42,720 bases of DNA from Shinella sp. (lineage in GTDB: Bacteria > Pseudomonadota > Alphaproteobacteria > Rhizobiales > Rhizobiaceae), in contig QFQX01000053.1 of assembly GCA_003248775.1 (NCBI GenBank), positions 1 to 42,720 on the forward strand, given 5' to 3'. Of the stretch, positions 1-8,286 are shown one piece after another. The position numbers and the translations under genes are program-made. The notes below the pieces were generated by a model. It made no database searches. It was not told the origin of the DNA and worked only from the letters and a program-made list of their open reading frames with translations. The stretch's first letter is position 1. Every line of letters starts with the position of its first letter.

Positions 1-394
1 AGTCAACACCAACTATCACAAAAATTACAAAAATTACTCAAACCATTGATCGGAAAAGATTATCTCAGAATGCGGACAAATAGACCCGCTAAGCCGGTAA
101 TTCTCGAAGCCAAAACACAGGCCGAAAGCGGGGATAAGGAAGCACTCAGACCTCGCTCCCCTATATATAGACGCCAAACCAGGTCCCCATCCGAGGCCCC
201 TATTAAGAGCGTAGGCCACGGACTGGCCATCTTTCCGTCCCGCCAATTCCATATTTGGATGTTCTAGAGAAACACGCGGGGCGCACACGTCCCTGCTTTG
301 CCCCTCGATTTGACGGGGGCCGACGAAATATGCAGATGTAGCCCGCGAATGGAAAAACGGAACCTCGCCCCTTGAACGGACGGATACCGACCGC
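1..394. other. Intergenic region upstream of the M23 peptidase gene
   Basis: No gene is convincing here. The open frames on either strand have no recognisable protein features, and the longer minus-strand one runs into the peptidase gene. The first 60 bases are AT-rich and hold a perfect 9-bp tandem duplication (ACAAAAATT twice, 18-35). The region presumably carries the promoter of the downstream peptidase gene, but I could not pick out a reliable -35/-10 pair. Confidence 0.5.
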
Positions 395-2338
395 ATGACG
401 ACGGACCGCAATATGCTGCGATCGCTGGGGAGCGAAGCGCCGATCCTGGCCGATGGACATCGGGCACCGGACCGGCGCGAGATTTCGCTTCGCTGGCTTT
501 CCGGCACCTTTCTGACGGGCATTACCTCCTGTATTCTTATGGGCGTCGCCCTCTTTGCCGCTCTCGACGGGCGCCAGCAGCTGGCGATTCCGGCTGAGGC
601 CTTTGCGGTTACGGGTGGCAAGGATGCCCAGGCGGAAGCAGTCACCCGCGGTTCCCGCTTGTTCGGCCCGAAGATCGCCGCCCGCCCCGTAGACAAGGCG
701 ATCCTGGAAGTGCCGACTGTTACCCATGACGGCGAACGCGAGGTGGTTCGTCGCCAACCCTTCGCCCATGTGAAGATGGGATTGGCGGCCAATTACCAGG
801 TTCAGGAAAGCTATCCGCCTTTCGATCCGCTGACGATCTTCGCAACCAACGAAAAAACAGCAGCGCTGGCAACCCGAACCGGGACGCTCTACGGCTCGGA
901 CGTCGAATCCGAGGTCAGCCTCAAGACGGTCCCCTTCCCCACCGGCGCCAGCACTCACCCCTTTGCGGGCGAAATGTCCTTCGATGAAGTCGAGGAGAAT
1001 GTCCGTTCGAACGGCTCGGTGCTGACGGATGGATCTAGCCAGGTGGCCGCACTTTATTACATCGACCCGCGCCGCTTCAATACTGCCGACGACGACGCCA
1101 TGGACATTGCCTCCGGCCTGACCGCACGTGTCGTTGAACAGAATATGACAGTCGCAGCACCCGAACTGCTTACGCCGGACACCCCGGAATATGCCGACGA
1201 CGTGCTGCCGGTCCGCCGACAGCAGAGCATTGATGCGGTGATGATTGCCGCCGGCTATCCCAAGCCGAAGGCGGAGGATGTCGCCCGTGTACTCGAACCG
1301 CATGTAGGCTCGAAGGATCTCAATGAGGGTGACGTCCTGCGCATTGGCGTCATTCAACGCGGCGAAGAAGTCCGCATCGTGCGGATAAGCCTCTACCGCA
1401 AAGGCAACCATATTGTGACGCTTGCCGTCAACGATGCCGGCCGGCTTGTCCAGGGCGAAGAGCCGCCAAAGCTCGACGCCATCGCAACCGCGTTCGATGA
1501 CCAGGCACCGGCAGTTCTCAGTGGTCGCGACCTGCCCCGCGCCTATGACGGTATCTACCGCGCCGCTCTTTCCTATGGCATGAGCCGGGAAATGACCTCT
1601 CTGGTGATTCGCCTGCTGGCCGCCAACGTCGATTTCCAGGCACAGTTGAAACCGACCGATACCATGGAGGCCTGCTTCTCGGTGCAGGACGACACTGGCC
1701 GCGCCACGGACGAAAGCGAGCTTCTTTACGTCCGTGCCCGTTTCGGCGACACGGTGACGTCATTCTATCGCTTCCAGAGCCCTGACGACAATTCGGTCGA
1801 CTACTATGACGAGACCGGCAAGAGCGTCCGTCAGTTTCTGTTGCGTAACCCTGTTCCGAACGGTCGCCTGACCTCCGGTTTCGGAATGCGCCAACATCCG
1901 ATCCTCGGCTATTCGCGCATGCATACCGGCACCGACTGGGCAGCACCGCGCGGTACGCCAATCATTGCTTCGGGCAATGGTGTCGTGGAAAAGGCCGGAT
2001 GGGCATCGGGTTACGGTAACCAGACGATCATTCGCCACGCCAACGGCTATGAGTCCTCCTACAACCACCAGAGCGCCATCGCCAAGGGCACAACCCCGGG
2101 CGCCAAGGTCACTCAGGGGCAGGTCATTGGCTGGGTCGGGTCCACAGGTTCATCCACCGGTGCGCATCTGCATTACGAACTGATCGTGAATGGCACCAAG
2201 GTCGATGCGATGAAAGTGCGCCTGCCCGGCGGCAAGTCGCTGGAAGGCGATACGCTCGCTCGCTTCCAGGATGAGCGCAAGCGCATCGATGCGCTGCTTG
2301 CTCAGGGCGGCAAACCCGCCGAAGTCGCGAGCAACTAA
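395..2338 (+). CDS. M23 family (LytM-type) peptidoglycan endopeptidase, membrane anchored
   Basis: A 647-residue protein with a short cytoplasmic N-terminus, one membrane segment at about residues 34-58, a long periplasmic region, and a C-terminal M23 zinc peptidase domain (about 490-610). The zinc and catalytic signature is complete: H510 and D514 in HTGTD, and H591/H593 in HLH. M23 enzymes cut peptide cross-links in peptidoglycan during growth or division. The middle part fits the accessory region of large rhizobial M23 proteins. Position beside clpB and overall design suggest the polar-growth endopeptidase called RgsM in Sinorhizobium, but that is from memory and the symbol is left blank. 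The first ATG is used; a second in-frame ATG at 413 is possible and the Shine-Dalgarno match is weak. Convergent with clpB. Confidence 0.88.
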   Translation: MTTDRNMLRSLGSEAPILADGHRAPDRREISLRWLSGTFLTGITSCILMGVALFAALDGRQQLAIPAEAFAVTGGKDAQAEAVTRGSRLFGPKIAARPVDKAILEVPTVTHDGEREVVRRQPFAHVKMGLAANYQVQESYPPFDPLTIFATNEKTAALATRTGTLYGSDVESEVSLKTVPFPTGASTHPFAGEMSFDEVEENVRSNGSVLTDGSSQVAALYYIDPRRFNTADDDAMDIASGLTARVVEQNMTVAAPELLTPDTPEYADDVLPVRRQQSIDAVMIAAGYPKPKAEDVARVLEPHVGSKDLNEGDVLRIGVIQRGEEVRIVRISLYRKGNHIVTLAVNDAGRLVQGEEPPKLDAIATAFDDQAPAVLSGRDLPRAYDGIYRAALSYGMSREMTSLVIRLLAANVDFQAQLKPTDTMEACFSVQDDTGRATDESELLYVRARFGDTVTSFYRFQSPDDNSVDYYDETGKSVRQFLLRNPVPNGRLTSGFGMRQHPILGYSRMHTGTDWAAPRGTPIIASGNGVVEKAGWASGYGNQTIIRHANGYESSYNHQSAIAKGTTPGAKVTQGQVIGWVGSTGSSTGAHLHYELIVNGTKVDAMKVRLPGGKSLEGDTLARFQDERKRIDALLAQGGKPAEVASN

Positions 2339-2418
2339 TCTCTTCCGCCGGAGCGCTTCTTCTGAGCCGGCCGATGACCTCACGCCACAAGGCCCCTACA
2401 CCGGAAACACGGAACACG

Positions 2419-2445
2419 AAAATGGCGGCCACGAGGGCCGCCATT
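2419..2445 (-). terminator. Hairpin terminator after clpB
   Basis: Perfect 10-bp inverted repeat (2421-2430 with 2436-2445) around a 5-base loop. On the minus strand the stem is followed by TTTT, so it fits termination of clpB. It lies between convergent genes and could also slow plus-strand transcripts from the M23 gene. Confidence 0.7.
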
Positions 2446-2475
2446 CGAATGCACTTGCTGGCTATAGCGGCGGCT

Positions 2476-5076
2476 TTACGCTGCTTCGCTGACTTTCCGC
2501 GCCGTCGAGAACAGCAGACGGTCCGAACCGGCGCCGACCTTGACCAATGAGCCGTCGGCAATCGAGCCGGAAAGAATCTGTTCGGCCATAGGATCCTGAA
2601 CGAACTTCTGGATTACCCGCTTCAGCGGACGGGCGCCATAGACCGGATCGTAGCCCTTGTCCGCCAGCCATTCGCGTGCATCCGGCTGCAGGTCGATGGT
2701 AATCTTCCGTTCTGCCAGAAGTGCCGTCAGGCGCTTCAACTGGATATCGACAATGGCACCCATTTCGCTGCGGCGCAGCCGGTGGAACAGGATGATTTCA
2801 TCGACACGGTTCAGGAATTCAGGGCGGAACGAAGCTTTCACCACATCCATCACCTGATCGCGAACCGCTTCGCTGTCCTGATCGTCCCTAAGGCCGGTCA
2901 GATATTCGGCTCCGAGGTTCGAGGTCATGATGATGATCGTGTTCTTGAAGTCCACGGTACGGCCCTGACCGTCGGTCAGGCGTCCGTCATCGAGCACCTG
3001 CAGCAGCACGTTGAAGACATCCGGGTGAGCCTTCTCGATCTCGTCGAACAGTACGACCTGATACGGCTTGCGGCGAACCGATTCCGTCAGCGCACCACCT
3101 TCCTCGTAACCGACATAGCCGGGAGGTGCACCGATCAGACGGGCCACGGAGTGCTTCTCCATGTATTCCGACATGTCGATGCGAACCATCGCGGTCTCGT
3201 CGTCGAACAGGAAGCGCGCCAGCGACTTGGTCAGCTCGGTCTTGCCGACGCCCGTGGGGCCGAGGAAGATGAACGAGCCGATCGGCCGGTTCGGGTCCTG
3301 CAGACCGGCGCGCGAACGGCGAACCGCCCTCGAAACCGCCTGCACGGCATCGCCCTGGCCGACAACCGACTTCGCCAGTTCGTCTTCCATCCTGAGCAGC
3401 TTGTCACGCTCGCCTTCCAGCATCTTGTCGACCGGAATACCGGTCCAGCGCGATACGACATGCGCGATGCCATCGGGTGTCACGACTTCCTGAACCATGG
3501 AGGAAGCGTTGCTGTCGCTTGCTTCCGCTTCGGCCAGTTCTTTTTCGAGCTTCGGGATCTCGCCATAAGCAAGCTCGCCTGCCCGCTGGAACTCGCCCTT
3601 GCGCTGGGCAATCGCCAGTTCGTTGCGTGCGTCATCGAGCTGCTTCTTCAGATCCGCAGCAAGGCCAAGCTTCTGCTTTTCCGACTGCCAGCGAGCGGTC
3701 AGTGCGTCAGCCTGCTCTTCCAGCGAGGCCAGTTCGGTTTCCAGACGCTTCAGTCGGTCGGCGGATGCGGTATCGGTTTCCTTCTTCAGTGCCTCTCGCT
3801 CGATCTTGAGCTGGATGATGCGGCGGTCGAGCTCATCAAGTTCTTCCGGCTTGGAATCAACCTGCATCCTGAGCCGCGATGCCGCCTCGTCCATCAGGTC
3901 GATGGCCTTGTCGGGTAGGAAGCGGTCGGTGATGTAGCGGTTCGACAGGGTGGCAGCCGCCACGATCGCAGAGTCGGAGATCCGCACCTTGTGGTGCTGC
4001 TCGTACTTTTCCTTCAAACCACGCAGGATCGAGATCGTATCCTCGACCGTCGGCTCCTCGACCATGACTGGCTGGAAGCGCCGGGCCAGAGCCGGGTCCT
4101 TCTCGACATGCTTGCGGTATTCGTCGAGCGTGGTCGCGCCGACGCAATGCAGTTCGCCGCGGGCGAGAGCCGGCTTCAGCAGGTTGGAAGCGTCCATGGC
4201 GCCATCGGCCTTGCCCGCCCCCACCAGCGTATGCATCTCGTCGATGAACAGGATGACATTGCCGTTCTCGGCCTGGATCTCGTTCAGAACAGCCTTCAGT
4301 CGCTCCTCGAATTCGCCGCGATACTTGGCGCCAGCGATCAGCGCGCCCATGTCGAGCGCCATGAGCTGCTTATCCTTCAGGCTTTCCGGCACGTCGCCAT
4401 TGACGATGCGCAGCGCCAGACCTTCGGCGATAGCCGTCTTGCCGACGCCCGGTTCACCGATCAGCACGGGATTGTTCTTGGTACGGCGCGACAGGACCTG
4501 GATCGTGCGGCGGATTTCGTCGTCGCGACCGATTACCGGGTCGAGCCTGCCTTCGCGGGCTTCCGCGGTCAGATCGCGGGCATACTTTTTCAGCGCGTCA
4601 AAACCCTGTTCGGCGTTCGCATTATCGGCGGTACGGCCCTTGCGCACTTCATTGATGACCTGATTGAGCGACTGCGCAGTGACGCCAGCCTTCTTCAGCG
4701 TTGCGGACGTCGAGGCCGAGGATTCGATCGCCAGCGCCAGAAGTAGCCGTTCGACGGTAACGAAGCTGTCGCCAGCCTTCTTGGCAGCGTCTTCAGCCGT
4801 CGAGAAAACCTTGGCCAGCGGCTGAGACAGGTAAACCTGCCCGTTACCACCAGAAACCTTCGGCAGCTTGGAGAGCGCAGCATCATTGGCGATACGTGCT
4901 TCCTTGGGATCGCCGCCAGCACGGGTAATCAGCGACGACGCCATGCCCTGATCGTCATCGAGCAGAACCTTGAGGACATGCTCGGGCGTAAATTGCTGGT
5001 GGCCCTCGGAAAGCGCATTGGTCTGCGCCGATTGCAGGAAGCCGCGAACGCGCTCGGAATATTTTTCGATGTTCAT
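2476..5076 (-). CDS. clpB: ATP-dependent chaperone ClpB
   Basis: An 866-residue Hsp100 disaggregase that works with DnaK/DnaJ to rescue aggregated proteins in the cytoplasm. Visible in order: the Clp N-domain, a first AAA+ module (Walker A GEPGVGKT, Walker B FIDEMHTL), a charged coiled-coil middle domain of about 120 residues, a second AAA+ module (Walker A GPTGVGKT, Walker B LFDEIEKAH), and the C-terminal domain. The start at 5076 (MNIEKYSERV) is preceded by GGAGA about 8 bases away and gives the normal family length. The frame stays open about 100 codons further upstream, but that part does not resemble ClpB. Nearest upstream gene on the same strand is DUF4167, separated by a strong terminator, so clpB should have its own promoter, expected to be heat-inducible. 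No confident heat-shock promoter was identified. Confidence 0.97.
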   Translation of the reverse strand: MNIEKYSERVRGFLQSAQTNALSEGHQQFTPEHVLKVLLDDDQGMASSLITRAGGDPKEARIANDAALSKLPKVSGGNGQVYLSQPLAKVFSTAEDAAKKAGDSFVTVERLLLALAIESSASTSATLKKAGVTAQSLNQVINEVRKGRTADNANAEQGFDALKKYARDLTAEAREGRLDPVIGRDDEIRRTIQVLSRRTKNNPVLIGEPGVGKTAIAEGLALRIVNGDVPESLKDKQLMALDMGALIAGAKYRGEFEERLKAVLNEIQAENGNVILFIDEMHTLVGAGKADGAMDASNLLKPALARGELHCVGATTLDEYRKHVEKDPALARRFQPVMVEEPTVEDTISILRGLKEKYEQHHKVRISDSAIVAAATLSNRYITDRFLPDKAIDLMDEAASRLRMQVDSKPEELDELDRRIIQLKIEREALKKETDTASADRLKRLETELASLEEQADALTARWQSEKQKLGLAADLKKQLDDARNELAIAQRKGEFQRAGELAYGEIPKLEKELAEAEASDSNASSMVQEVVTPDGIAHVVSRWTGIPVDKMLEGERDKLLRMEDELAKSVVGQGDAVQAVSRAVRRSRAGLQDPNRPIGSFIFLGPTGVGKTELTKSLARFLFDDETAMVRIDMSEYMEKHSVARLIGAPPGYVGYEEGGALTESVRRKPYQVVLFDEIEKAHPDVFNVLLQVLDDGRLTDGQGRTVDFKNTIIIMTSNLGAEYLTGLRDDQDSEAVRDQVMDVVKASFRPEFLNRVDEIILFHRLRRSEMGAIVDIQLKRLTALLAERKITIDLQPDAREWLADKGYDPVYGARPLKRVIQKFVQDPMAEQILSGSIADGSLVKVGAGSDRLLFSTARKVSEAA

Positions 5077-5224
5077 AAGCCAGTCTCCATTTTCCGCCCT
5101 GCCCGGACCGGCGCAGGACGGCGATTGAGGATGGCCCCCTATAAGGCGGGCCGTGGGGACGATGAATGATCCCTTCGAGCGAGATATGGTAAGCGGTTTT
5201 TGCCGTTTAAAGAGGCTCTTAAAC

Positions 5225-5250
5225 GAAAAAACTCCGGTCAGGGACCGGAG
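5225..5250 (-). terminator. Strong intrinsic terminator after the DUF4167 gene
   Basis: A 9-bp perfect stem (5230-5238 with 5242-5250), 3-base loop, and a run of six T on the minus strand directly after the stem. It separates the DUF4167 transcript from clpB. Confidence 0.85.
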
Positions 5251-5305
5251 TTTGGCATTCGTCAGGATTCCCGGATCGGATCCCTGCTTCGGGAGCCCAA
5301 AGCCG

Positions 5306-5962
5306 TTATTCCGAAGCAGCGTCTGCCAGCGCAGGCGCGGCCTCTGCAGCGGCGCCATCCGCACCTTCAGCGGCTTCGCCGGCGGCATTGGCGCGGCGCG
5401 GCTGGCGACGCGGGCGGTTGGAAGCGCTGCGGCGGCGCGGCTGGCGCTCCGTGGTACCTTCCGCCTCGCTCTCCTCGGCGGCGGCAGCCACTTCGGCCGG
5501 TATTTCCTCGATCACCGGCTGCGGGCCGGTACCGGCGATTTCAACCGGCCGCTGCTGTTGTTGCGGCTGAGGCTGGTGCTGCGGCTGGGAAACGGTAACC
5601 GGTTCGTCCATGCCGTCGATGTCATCGCCGAAATCGTTGCGATCGTCCCGGTCATCGCGCTGGAAGCGTTCCTGCATCTGCGCCTGCGCGGCGGCGATGA
5701 TGCGGTTATAGTGTTCCGCGTGCTGCAGGTAATTCTCGGCCATGACCCGGTCGCCGGCGCTCTGGGCATCGCGTGCGAGAGCGGAATACTTTTCGGCGAT
5801 ATGCTGGGCCGTACCGCGAATCTTCACGTCGGGACCCGAGCTGTCGTAGGTCCGTGTCAGAGGGTTGGCGCCCTTGCGGTTGAAGTTGTTTCCTCCACCA
5901 CCGCCGCCACCGCCGCCGTTGTTACGCCCCCGACCACGCTTGTTCTGCTGTCCTGGCCTCAT
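5306..5962 (-). CDS. DUF4167 domain protein, low complexity, probably nucleic-acid binding
   Basis: A 218-residue protein. It starts with a basic Arg/Gly/Asn stretch (MRPGQQNKRGRG) and a run of nine glycines near residue 18. Next is the conserved DUF4167 block, about residues 30-95, with NPLTRTYDSSGPDVKIRG, a helix of the IAEKYSALARDA type, and AENYLQHAEHYNRII. The rest is Gln/Pro-rich, then Ala/Glu and Arg-rich. The RG-rich head and disordered tail suggest RNA or DNA binding; the function is not known to me. The start at 5962 has AGGTGA about 8 bases upstream, and all DUF4167 features lie after it. It follows prmC on the same strand after 329 bases, and a strong terminator closes it. Confidence 0.85.
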   Translation of the reverse strand: MRPGQQNKRGRGRNNGGGGGGGGGNNFNRKGANPLTRTYDSSGPDVKIRGTAQHIAEKYSALARDAQSAGDRVMAENYLQHAEHYNRIIAAAQAQMQERFQRDDRDDRNDFGDDIDGMDEPVTVSQPQHQPQPQQQQRPVEIAGTGPQPVIEEIPAEVAAAAEESEAEGTTERQPRRRSASNRPRRQPRRANAAGEAAEGADGAAAEAAPALADAASE

Positions 5963-6291
5963 CGATAATTCACCTGAATTCTTCTGTTGTGCTGATAAAA
6001 GGCAGCGCTTCTGGTTCTGGTTGGACCGGACCAAGGCTGCGCCTGCCGCGGGCATACTGCGCCACCGCTTCTTTGCCGTTGGTGAAAGTCAAGTTTACTG
6101 AGTTACGCACCGGGATTGCTCGCCCCGTGAAGCTCTGTGACGAGCGGAAATCGAAGCAGACCCCAGACCCGAACGAATCTTCGTTCATTCCCCGCTGCCC
6201 GTTGCGTGCCCGCAAGCTATTACGCTTCATTGCGAAAACCAAGCCTTTTCTTTCAAAAGGCAAAATATCCTTAGCATGCGCAGCAAACTTG
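5963..6291. other. 329-base intergenic region between prmC and the DUF4167 gene
   Basis: No gene is convincing here. A 7-bp inverted repeat (6243-6249 with 6255-6261) lies 31 bases past the prmC stop and could be a weak terminator, but it lacks a clean T run. The rest must carry the DUF4167 promoter and a long leader. No recognised riboswitch or small RNA was seen. Confidence 0.45.
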
Positions 6292-7185
6292 TTACGTCCG
6301 CCTTGGATGAAACAACAGAACCCGGTCGTTGCCGCCATAGTCCTGTCGTGCGTCGAGCAAGGAAAATCCTTTGGCCTCAAATATTTGGATGACCGGCTGC
6401 TTCTGATCGTAGCCGATTTCCAATCCCACGACGCCCCCCTCCGCCAGATGCGAGGCCGCGTTGTCCGCGATCGCGCGATAGGCGATAAGACCGTCCTGGC
6501 CGCCGTCGAGCGCCCGTACGGGATCGAAATCCCTGACTTCGGGTTCCAGCGCTTCGACCACTTTTGTGGGTATATAAGGCGGATTTGACACGATGATGTC
6601 GAAGTGTCGTTCTTCGATCTTCTCGAACCAGACGCTTTCCAGCGCCTCAAATCTCTCGCCGACACCGTTGAGATAGGCATTGTTTGCGGCGATTGTAAGG
6701 GCGCCGGCGGAAATATCCGTCCCGATTGCGCGAGCGGTCCCGCATTCCTTCAGAAGGGCCAGCGCAATTGCGCCGCTTCCCGTACCGATATCGAGTATCC
6801 GCGTCTCACCCTTTTTCGCGGCAATGCGTTCGAGATGAGGCAGGATGGCATCGACAAGTATCTCCGTGTCGGGACGCGGCTCGAGCGTGTCAGGCGAAAG
6901 CTTGAGGGTCAGCCCATAAAAATCCCGCTCGCCGAGAATGCGGTGCACAGGCTCGCGTGCAGCACGCCTGTCGATTGCGGAGCGGACAAGGATAACCTGC
7001 CCGGCATCCACCGGCTGGTTGGCGCCGAGAACGACCGCGGTCGCCGAGAGCCTCAGCAATCCGCTGACCAGCACTCGCGCATCCGTCGCCGGATCGACGA
7101 GTCCTGCCGTAGAAAAACGCTGCTTCGCCTCGGCAATCAGGCTGCCGACGGTATCAGGACCGGCTTTTTCCGATCCCATGCTCAC
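6292..7185 (-). CDS. prmC: Peptide chain release factor N5-glutamine methyltransferase PrmC (HemK)
   Basis: A 297-residue methyltransferase that adds a methyl group from S-adenosylmethionine to the glutamine of the GGQ motif in release factors, which improves termination. The N-terminal helical domain is followed by the SAM-binding motif LDIGTGSGAI (131-140) and the catalytic NPPY tetrad (201-204), as expected for this family. It lies directly after prfA, which encodes its substrate, and overlaps it by 4 bases (GTGA). The GTG at 7185 is therefore a good coupled start; an ATG two codons in (7179) is the alternative and changes only two residues. Confidence 0.95.
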   Translation of the reverse strand: MSMGSEKAGPDTVGSLIAEAKQRFSTAGLVDPATDARVLVSGLLRLSATAVVLGANQPVDAGQVILVRSAIDRRAAREPVHRILGERDFYGLTLKLSPDTLEPRPDTEILVDAILPHLERIAAKKGETRILDIGTGSGAIALALLKECGTARAIGTDISAGALTIAANNAYLNGVGERFEALESVWFEKIEERHFDIIVSNPPYIPTKVVEALEPEVRDFDPVRALDGGQDGLIAYRAIADNAASHLAEGGVVGLEIGYDQKQPVIQIFEAKGFSLLDARQDYGGNDRVLLFHPRRT

Positions 7186-8261
7186 GATACTTCGCCAAGC
7201 TGGGCAAGCTGCCCCGCCTGATAGTCGGCGATCAGCGCATCGACCATCTCGTCGATTTCGCCCACCATCATGCGGTCGAGCTTGTAGAGGGTGAGGTTGA
7301 TACGGTGATCCGTCACCCGCCCCTGCGGGAAATTGTAGGTGCGAATGCGTTCGGACCGATCACCGGAACCAACCTGGCTTTTGCGGTCGGCCGACCGTTC
7401 GCTATCGGCCTTTTGCCGTTCCATGTCGTAGAGCCGCGAGCGCAAGACCTGCATCGCCTTCGCACGGTTCTGATGCTGCGACTTCTCCGAGGAGGTCACA
7501 ACCAGCCCCGTCGGCAGGTGTGTAACGCGAACCGCTGAGTCGGTCGTATTGACGTGCTGGCCGCCGGCACCGGACGCGCGCATCGTATCGATGCGGATGT
7601 CTTCGGGCCGGATCTCGATGTCGATTTCCTCCGCCTCCGGCAGCACGGCAACCGTCGCGGCGGAGGTGTGGATGCGTCCGCTCGCCTCGGTCTCGGGAAC
7701 GCGCTGTACACGGTGCACGCCGGATTCGAATTTCAGCTTGGAAAACACGCCGCGCCCGGTGATCGTCGCGATGATTTCCTTGTAGCCGCCGGCTTCCCCT
7801 TCGCTTGAGGACAGCACTTCGACCTTCCAGCCCTTGGAACTGGCAAAGCGTTCGTACATCCGGAAAAGATCGCCGGCAAAAAGCGCTGCTTCCGATCCGC
7901 CCGTACCCGCACGGATTTCAAGGATGGCGCTCTTCTCGTCCGCGGCATCCTTGGGCAAGAGCAGGATCTGGATATCCTTTTCCAGAGCCTCTATCCGCTC
8001 CTCGACCTCCGGTAGTTCCATCTCGGCGAGATCCCGCATGTCGCGATCGGTGCCTTTGTCCGACAGCATGGCCTTCAGGCCATCGACCTCGGAAAGAGCA
8101 CTTTCATAATCGCGGATCTTGCGGACGACAGGCTGCAGCTCGGCATATTCGGAGGCGAGCTTCACGTAGACATCGGCCGCTGGTCCTGCGGACATGCGCG
8201 CCTCTATCTCGCCGAAACGGCGTTCGAGTTCGCGCATTTTCTCGACAGGAAGCTTCGCCAC
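7182..8261 (-). CDS. prfA: Peptide chain release factor 1
   Basis: A 359-residue class I release factor. GGQ at 233-235 is the catalytic motif that triggers peptide release in the ribosome. The codon-recognition tripeptide is P189-E190-T191, of the RF1 PxT type (UAA/UAG) rather than the SPF of RF2. The start is GTG, followed by the typical RF1 opening (MAKLPVEKMRELERRF). A GGAG lies about 10 bases upstream. It is 25 bases after ptsP and overlaps prmC, so the three genes are probably co-transcribed. Confidence 0.97.
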   Translation of the reverse strand: MAKLPVEKMRELERRFGEIEARMSAGPAADVYVKLASEYAELQPVVRKIRDYESALSEVDGLKAMLSDKGTDRDMRDLAEMELPEVEERIEALEKDIQILLLPKDAADEKSAILEIRAGTGGSEAALFAGDLFRMYERFASSKGWKVEVLSSSEGEAGGYKEIIATITGRGVFSKLKFESGVHRVQRVPETEASGRIHTSAATVAVLPEAEEIDIEIRPEDIRIDTMRASGAGGQHVNTTDSAVRVTHLPTGLVVTSSEKSQHQNRAKAMQVLRSRLYDMERQKADSERSADRKSQVGSGDRSERIRTYNFPQGRVTDHRINLTLYKLDRMMVGEIDEMVDALIADYQAGQLAQLGEVS

Positions 8262-8286
8262 CCTTCGTCACTCCACATTCATAAGG

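Noticed and set aside
4695..5388. N-terminal extension of ClpB up to 5388
   Set aside because: Upstream codons cross the DUF4167 gene and its terminator and do not resemble ClpB; a good ribosome site supports 5076.
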